NCBI GenBank assembly: GCA_964247055.1
Contig: OZ176051.1
Span: 3,720,001-3,784,000 of the forward strand
DNA: 64,000 bases
Direction of reading: 5' to 3'
Source of the DNA: Paragordius varius
Taxonomy: Eukaryota > Nematomorpha
Part shown: piece by piece, positions 58,505 through 64,000 of the stretch
Layout of the letters: each line of letters opens with the position of its first letter
Numbering within the stretch: position 1 is the first letter of the stretch
The notes under the pieces: generated by a model
Seen by the model: the letters and a program-made list of their open reading frames with translations, nothing else
Told to the model about the DNA's origin: nothing
Databases searched by the model: none
Translations under genes and position numbers: made by a program

Positions 58505-58771
58505 TTAAATAATGCGCTTAACACATTGAATAAGGAATGTACTATTTATACCATTTTTATCAAAATGATTAGTACAAATTGGGAAAAAATACTTTAGAAT
58601 TTTAATTTAAATGTTTGTTGACTTTTAAGTTTTGGTAATTTAAAAAAAATTATATTTAACACAAAAACATATATTTTAACCAACTTTCTGAGGTGATTAA
58701 AATTAGCACAATTGAATTATGTAGAAAAAGGTTTTTTTATTACTTCGATATTTAAATTAGGATTTCTAAAC

Positions 58772-59215
58772 GTCTATCCTAATAAAAATTATATAAATAT
58801 GCCAATATATCCAACTAAAATTTTGTTTGCAAAAAAAGTTCCATGTCAAACTACTTCAACGCCATTTATTTCACAAAATTTTGCAAAATATCGTTAAGTT
58901 TTAAGGGTAAAATTAAAGCTAATTTTGTATTTAAATTACATTTAACATTTTTATATATAGAAAAAGTGGGTTTTTTTGTATTATTTTTTAATTTTAACAT
59001 TGCACATGTCACGTTGACTAAATTTTTACCTTTGGGTTTTAGCTCAAGATAAGTAACATCAAGTATTAAGTAAAATTTATTATATATGTGCAAAATTTTG
59101 CCATGATTTCGATTCCTTCTATATTTTTTAAAGAATTCAATTTTAAACAGGCCTGGGGTATTCAACTAACCCAATTTGAATCGAAGGACAAAACTGAATG
59201 TTTTGTATACAAGTG
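58772..59215 (+). mobile_element. TTAA-family miniature element, copy D (5'-truncated)
   Basis: It starts at the internal CTATCCTAATAAAAATT block and ends ACAAGTG before TTAA (59216-59219). The usual CACTTCG left end is missing. It lies ~270 bp upstream of the gamma-tubulin ATG. Confidence 0.75.
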
Positions 59216-59219
59216 TTAA

Positions 59220-59866
59220 ACTAGGGTATCTAAAAGATTTATGTATAATAATAAATATTATATGAATAAGCCAAAATATTTAAATAAAATTAGTTTTTGG
59301 AAAAAGGTTCTGCATCAAATTTGGACGCCATTTTTTTCAACATTTATGAAAATATCGTGTTTATTTGATTCTAAGCCTAAAATTAGGTATATTTTTTTAT
59401 TAAAATTACATGTCACATTGATATAAAAAATTGGTAAATTTTACATTATTTTTATATCTAGTGCACACATGTCATGATGGTGGCTGCTTTAGGTTTTACC
59501 TTTGACTAAGTACAGTCATGTAGGTTTATAAATGTCAAACATAGGTTTTTAATTGATGTTACTTTGTATTTAATTGTTTACAAGAAATAGGCTATTATTT
59601 TTTTAAGGCTTAAAAATGCGCATGTTGAAGTTGACATATCAAACATCATAACAATCAAAACAAAGAATCAATTAAAAACGTATGTTTGACATTTATAAAA
59701 ATACATGACTGTAATAAGTATTTTTGAACGAATTTTATTATATATAAGTGCAAACTTTTGCCATGGTTTCAATTTATATTATTTTTTGAAATATTTTATA
59801 CAAGCCTGAGGTATCTAATACGTTAATTCCATAGAAGGACTGAAATAAATGTGTTGTATCCAAATG
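59220..59866 (+). mobile_element. TTAA-family miniature element, copy E, with a mariner insertion
   Basis: It directly abuts copy D and shares its TTAA; right end CCAAATG plus TTAA (59867-59870). The left end is diverged. A 199-bp mariner-like element interrupts it at 59513. Without it the copy is ~450 bp. Confidence 0.7.
59513..59711. mobile_element. Mariner/Tc1-like miniature element (199 bp)
   Basis: The inverted ends start CAGTCATGTA and continue ~45 bp with few mismatches (TTTATAAATGTCAAACATA on both arms). TA flanks at 59511-59512 and 59712-59713. Confidence 0.85.
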
Positions 59867-59979
59867 TTAAAGCGTTTTGGCGTTTCCATCACTCAACATA
59901 TATTAATTACGATCCAACTAATTTAAAAAAAATTAAATTTAGGAAAAGGTATGAATTTTGTGAAATTAATTTTAGTTAA

Positions 59980-60528
59980 CACTTCGATTCAAATTGGGGT
60001 ATCCAAATACCCCAGACTAAATTTAAATTAAAATTTTTAAAAAACTACTGAAGGAAACGGTCCCAATTTAAATTTATGCTTCTATCCTGATATATATTAT
60101 ATATACATATGCCAAAATCTTGATAAAATTTTGTTTTGAAAAAAAAGTTCCATTTATTTTACAAAAATTTTGCAAAACGTCCTCATTTAATTTTAAGGGT
60201 AAATCTAAAGATTATTTTTTAATTACACAACATTGATATAAATAGAAAAAGCGGTTTATTTAGTATTATTTTTTAATTTTACAATTTGACACATGTCACG
60301 TTGACTAAATTTTTACCTTTCAGTTTTAGCTCAAAATAAGTAATATCAAGTATTTTTGAATAAAATTTTTTATATATTTCGGTTTATTAATGTTATGTAA
60401 GTGCAAAATTTTGGCATGGTTTCGATTACTGCCATACTTTTTAAAGTATTTAATTTTAAACAGGCCTGGGGTATCCAACTACCCCAATTTGAATCGAAGG
60501 ACTAAAATGAGTGTGTTGTATCCAAGTG
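59980..60528 (+). mobile_element. TTAA-family miniature element, copy F (best preserved)
   Basis: 549 bp, TTAA at 59976-59979 and 60529-60532. The left terminus is CACTTCGATTCAAATTGGGG, running into GGGGTATCCAAATACCCC. The right side carries GGGGTATCCAACTACCCC, then AATTTGAATCGAAGG and a terminal CCAAGTG. No coding capacity. TTAA target sites suggest mobilisation by a piggyBac-type transposase. Confidence 0.9.
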
Positions 60529-60532
60529 TTAA

Positions 60533-63500
60533 TATAGCAAAATTTATATATTTATTATTTTTATCGTGCAATCCGGAATTCTTGCGTCCAAAAACTTCCC
60601 CATTTTGGAAAAGTTAAAAAAATCGGGACTTTGGAGTCCTGATCAAAAAATTAATTATTTCTATTGTTTTGCTTTTTATTTGTAGTTTATAAATTTTAGT
60701 GGTATTCTTTGGAATGAAGCATTTAACTTTGCGCAAAAAAATATTTAAAAATTGTGGGTAAGTTTTGCAATTTTTCTGATATGGAGCACTTATCACAAAA
60801 GTGTAAATAATATTTTTATATTGAGCCATAACCAAAAGCACCATGATTATCCTGATACATTCCCTATCAGAATAACTATATTTCATCACATTTTTTGTGG
60901 ACAGTGATAAGGAGAGGAATAGCCGGCAAAGTAAATATGATAAAATACAAAAAATATAGTCCATGATATCAAACTTAACGAAATTAGACTAGGCAAATCT
61001 TTGATCATTTCAAGCATTTTACGCCACAAAGTGTTGGACACTAATGAAGGGACATGAAGATACAGCAATGCTTTTGTAATGTGGTGTTTAAAAAATTGCT
61101 TTATCTTAAAAATAAAGTTAAAAATTTGGAATTCCTTGATAAAATCGAATCTGAAATATCCATATGCGGTTTATGCTTAATCTCTCTTACTTCGCATCAC
61201 TAGAGCCAAAATCTTGGATTATCGGCTTATGTTGGTAGATGCAAAATGGGTTAAATTGATAGTTTATTAAACACACAAAGCTAACAATGCAACAGTTATT
61301 ATCCATCACACCTAACCATATAAACTGGCGTAACAACAATAACAAAATAGCGACAAATCTAGCTACATTTAAAGTTAAATTGAGTTTTGCTAAAAAATTT
61401 AAAAATGCTCATATTTTATTTCTAAATTTTGTTATAATTTTTTAAACAAAACCGACACTAATTTATTTTTATTCTTAAATCTCCTTATATATTTTAAATA
61501 GGAACTTTCTAGTTTAAGTAAAAATCTGATTTTTGCATTTTAAACGCTTAAATGCCAACGCAATTAGAAACAACAACTCATAAATTTTGCATTTTATAAA
61601 TATCTAATGATTTGCAAAGTTTTAGCCATTCTTCATAAGAAATTTTCTCAACGAAATTTTTAATAAAAGGGCATATTTAAAATCAGTTTTTTAGGTTAAT
61701 TCGTTTATTGCAACGCGATCCCCAAATTTTTTTCGGATTAAAAACTGGGGATCTCTATCCAAACGAAAATTAGAAAAACTATATTTGTAACCTTAATCGC
61801 CATGGAGGTTTGGGAGATACCATGATAATAAAGCTAAATTTGCATTAAAATTCCACAAAGCCAAAACACCATGAAAATTTTGCAATATTTTTGTTCGGGT
61901 ACTACCCCCGATTTCGTGCACTGCTTTTATTGATATCAAAAACAGAGTGCCAGTTAGTAAGACCAAATAATTTAAAATCGATATATTTTATCAATATATC
62001 TTTACAATCAATCAAAGTTTTTTGATGGTCAATGATAGTTGGTTATTAATATTAATATATTTTTCAATACGAACACATACATCTCAAAATATATTAAAAC
62101 AAAAACATCCAGAATGATTATTTATTGCTAAAACATGGATTAGGATTACATATTATTATCATTTTGAGATTAAAACAATTTTTTACTGAGACATATTTTT
62201 TATGCGAAAAATTTACCTCTTATTGAAAAATTTATATTAACTCACATACATTATGTGACATATTGATTAGAAATTTGTTTCAAAAGTAACTCTACATGTT
62301 GTAAATGGACATTATATAGATAGAGGGTAAACCATCGTTTTTTGGTTATTGATTTATAATAAGATATTTATTTTATATATATTTTGAAAATATTGGCCTC
62401 GATGGTTTCTATTTTTGATATTTTTAGGTTAGAAAACAGTTAATTATGTCGAAAATATATTGAAAAACTAAAAGGCTTTAAACACTTTATTACCTTTTTA
62501 TTTTTTTGTCCTAGTTTACCTTTTAGGGTAGTTTTATATACCAGAGCTAAATTTTGTAAATAAACTACAGTTTTAAAAGTTATTTAAGTTAAAATTTAAT
62601 TATGAAAATTTTTCTCATCTATTAGATAAAAAAAGCTTATATTTTTTACAGTTTTGTAACTTCTCTACCCTAAATTGGGACAGCTCCAAAACACGATTGA
62701 AACGAACAGCTGATAATATCAAAATATATCAAGTATTTGCTGGTAAAATATAGCCTGAAAGCTTTTAGAGTTATTTACATGCTAACTATAATATACATTT
62801 ATTTGCCTGTTGCATTAGCGATTTAACAATTTTTATAGAAAATTGGCGGAAAAAAAAAAATTTGTATAATGTGCAAAAAAAACTAAAGCATCCCTTAAAT
62901 ACTTTAAAATAATCAAATTTCGAATCGCTCTGGGATATAAAATCTCCCCAAAAGGTTATGTGTTGAGGTTCTATACTAACATATGAATATATGTAACCAG
63001 GTTTGATCATAAATATCATTAAATCCTAATAAGTAATGAAACAACCAAATGTCCCATATAATTATTTTTTAGTACGACATTTTTTGAAAAATTCAGTTTA
63101 CAAAAAGCTACTTTATGGTTTTATATTAGCATTAAATTATTAACATGGTCTGTCATATACACAGTTATAGCTCTTTCAGAATACATTTATCACTTTTAAG
63201 GAATAAACCAATAACTGTCTTACATAATTAATCATGTCACTAAAAATATTTTGTTTCAGATTAGCCATTTGGATATTAGGAAATATTGTTTTTTTCTGAT
63301 AATTAATATATCAATTATATAATTTCTAGATAATATTAACATCGTGGAAATTTTTTATTGCCATTTTTGTTTTTTATAATGGTGTATTCTGACTTTCAAT
63401 TATTGTAAAAAAATAATAATTTCCATTGAAAAATTTCTATCAACCATCACGGTTTTTATAAACCTTCAATCCAAAATATAATTTTAATTATATACTGCGG

Positions 63501-64000
63501 TTTATATGACCATATACTCTGACAATTAACTGATGGTAAGTAGTTTTTATACATTACATGCATGCTTCAAAATTTAACACCATTTCACAAATATGAATTA
63601 AAATTAAATTTGAAAATCCCAGGAATTTCCCTAACTTTTTGACTTTTAAATTAAAATTCTATATTTTTATTTCCATTTGGATATGTATACCTAATCCGTA
63701 AGTATTTAAGTTTTCTTGATATATAGGTATTAGATAAAATTTAATTAAATTTATTAGCATACATCAACTTGATATGATATGTAATTATTTTTATATTAAA
63801 ACTAAAACGTAAATTTAATTTAAATATAGTGTCAGCTTTTAAACATCTATATTCTCCAAATTGTCATCCATTAACTAAAAAATATATATAAAAAACTTAT
63901 TTCTCATAAATGGTAAATTTTACCTGTATTTTTTATTGTTTCAAGGAAACCTTAATTCCTTACGCTTTTGATTCTAACAAAAATAGTGGTTGATATTATG
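60533..64000. other. Intergenic, no gene recognised
   Basis: 3.5 kb of A+T-rich sequence. Short minus-strand frames at 60614-61068 contain hydrophobic stretches but no motif or splice structure I trust. The only repeat noted is at 62556-62662. Confidence 0.4.
62556..62662. repeat. Dispersed repeat, second copy
   Basis: Aligns with 43358-43480 (see there). Confidence 0.6.

Noticed and set aside
60614-61068. Hydrophobic minus-strand frames upstream of nothing recognisable
   Set aside because: No conserved motif, no in-phase splice sites, and frame changes within 150 bp; could be a decayed gene but not supportable.

Overview
The window reads as a very A+T-rich nuclear genome segment from an animal. 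The recognisable genes are metazoan and intron-containing: ARID4 (Sin3/HDAC cofactor), AGFG/HRB (Arf-GAP adaptor), gamma-tubulin, an SRSF3/7-like RNA-binding protein, a JAZ/ZNF385-type zinc-finger protein and a class-A-like GPCR. The most diagnostic feature is intron size. Gamma-tubulin, ARID4 and an unnamed gene contain at least 13 spliceosomal introns of only 21-30 nt, mixed with introns of 60 nt to several kb. Extremely short introns are known from dicyemid mesozoans among animals, so a dicyemid-like or otherwise reduced parasite is my best guess. This is inference, and myxozoans or orthonectids are not excluded.

Layout. 1-1.4 kb: exons of an unrecognised Asn/Ser-rich gene (+). 3.5-5.8 kb: three-finger U1/JAZ-type zinc-finger gene (+). 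6.4-15.1 kb: 28-exon ARID4-like gene (-). 15.5-20.0 kb: two unrecognised genes (+), the first divergent from ARID4. 22.6-24.8 kb: single-exon 7-TM receptor (-). 26.2-29.5 kb: two small cysteine-containing genes (-), one clearly secreted. 32.0-42.9 kb: 13-exon AGFG gene (-). 43-49 kb: transposon-rich intergenic block. 49.2-50.8 kb: SR-type RRM protein (+). 51.1-58.5 kb: 12-exon gamma-tubulin gene (-) with a full-length RTE-type LINE in intron 5. 58.8-60.5 kb: three TTAA-flanked miniature elements in a row. 60.5-64 kb: no gene seen.

Mobile DNA is abundant and stratified. There is a recent-looking RTE LINE with an intact 987-codon ORF and an identical 12-bp target duplication. There are three ~280-bp hAT miniature elements with 8-bp target duplications, and a decayed 2.4-kb hAT. 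Three mariner/Tc1-like miniature elements have TA target sites. A family of ~550-bp elements with TTAA target sites (piggyBac-like) has at least six copies. One of these carries the hAT, which in turn carries another, inverted member of the same family.

No operon, CRISPR array, rRNA or tRNA was found. Exon structures below were deduced by hand from GT-AG sites, reading phase and family similarity. For ARID4, AGFG, gamma-tubulin, the RRM gene and the zinc-finger gene, every exon length and phase adds up.
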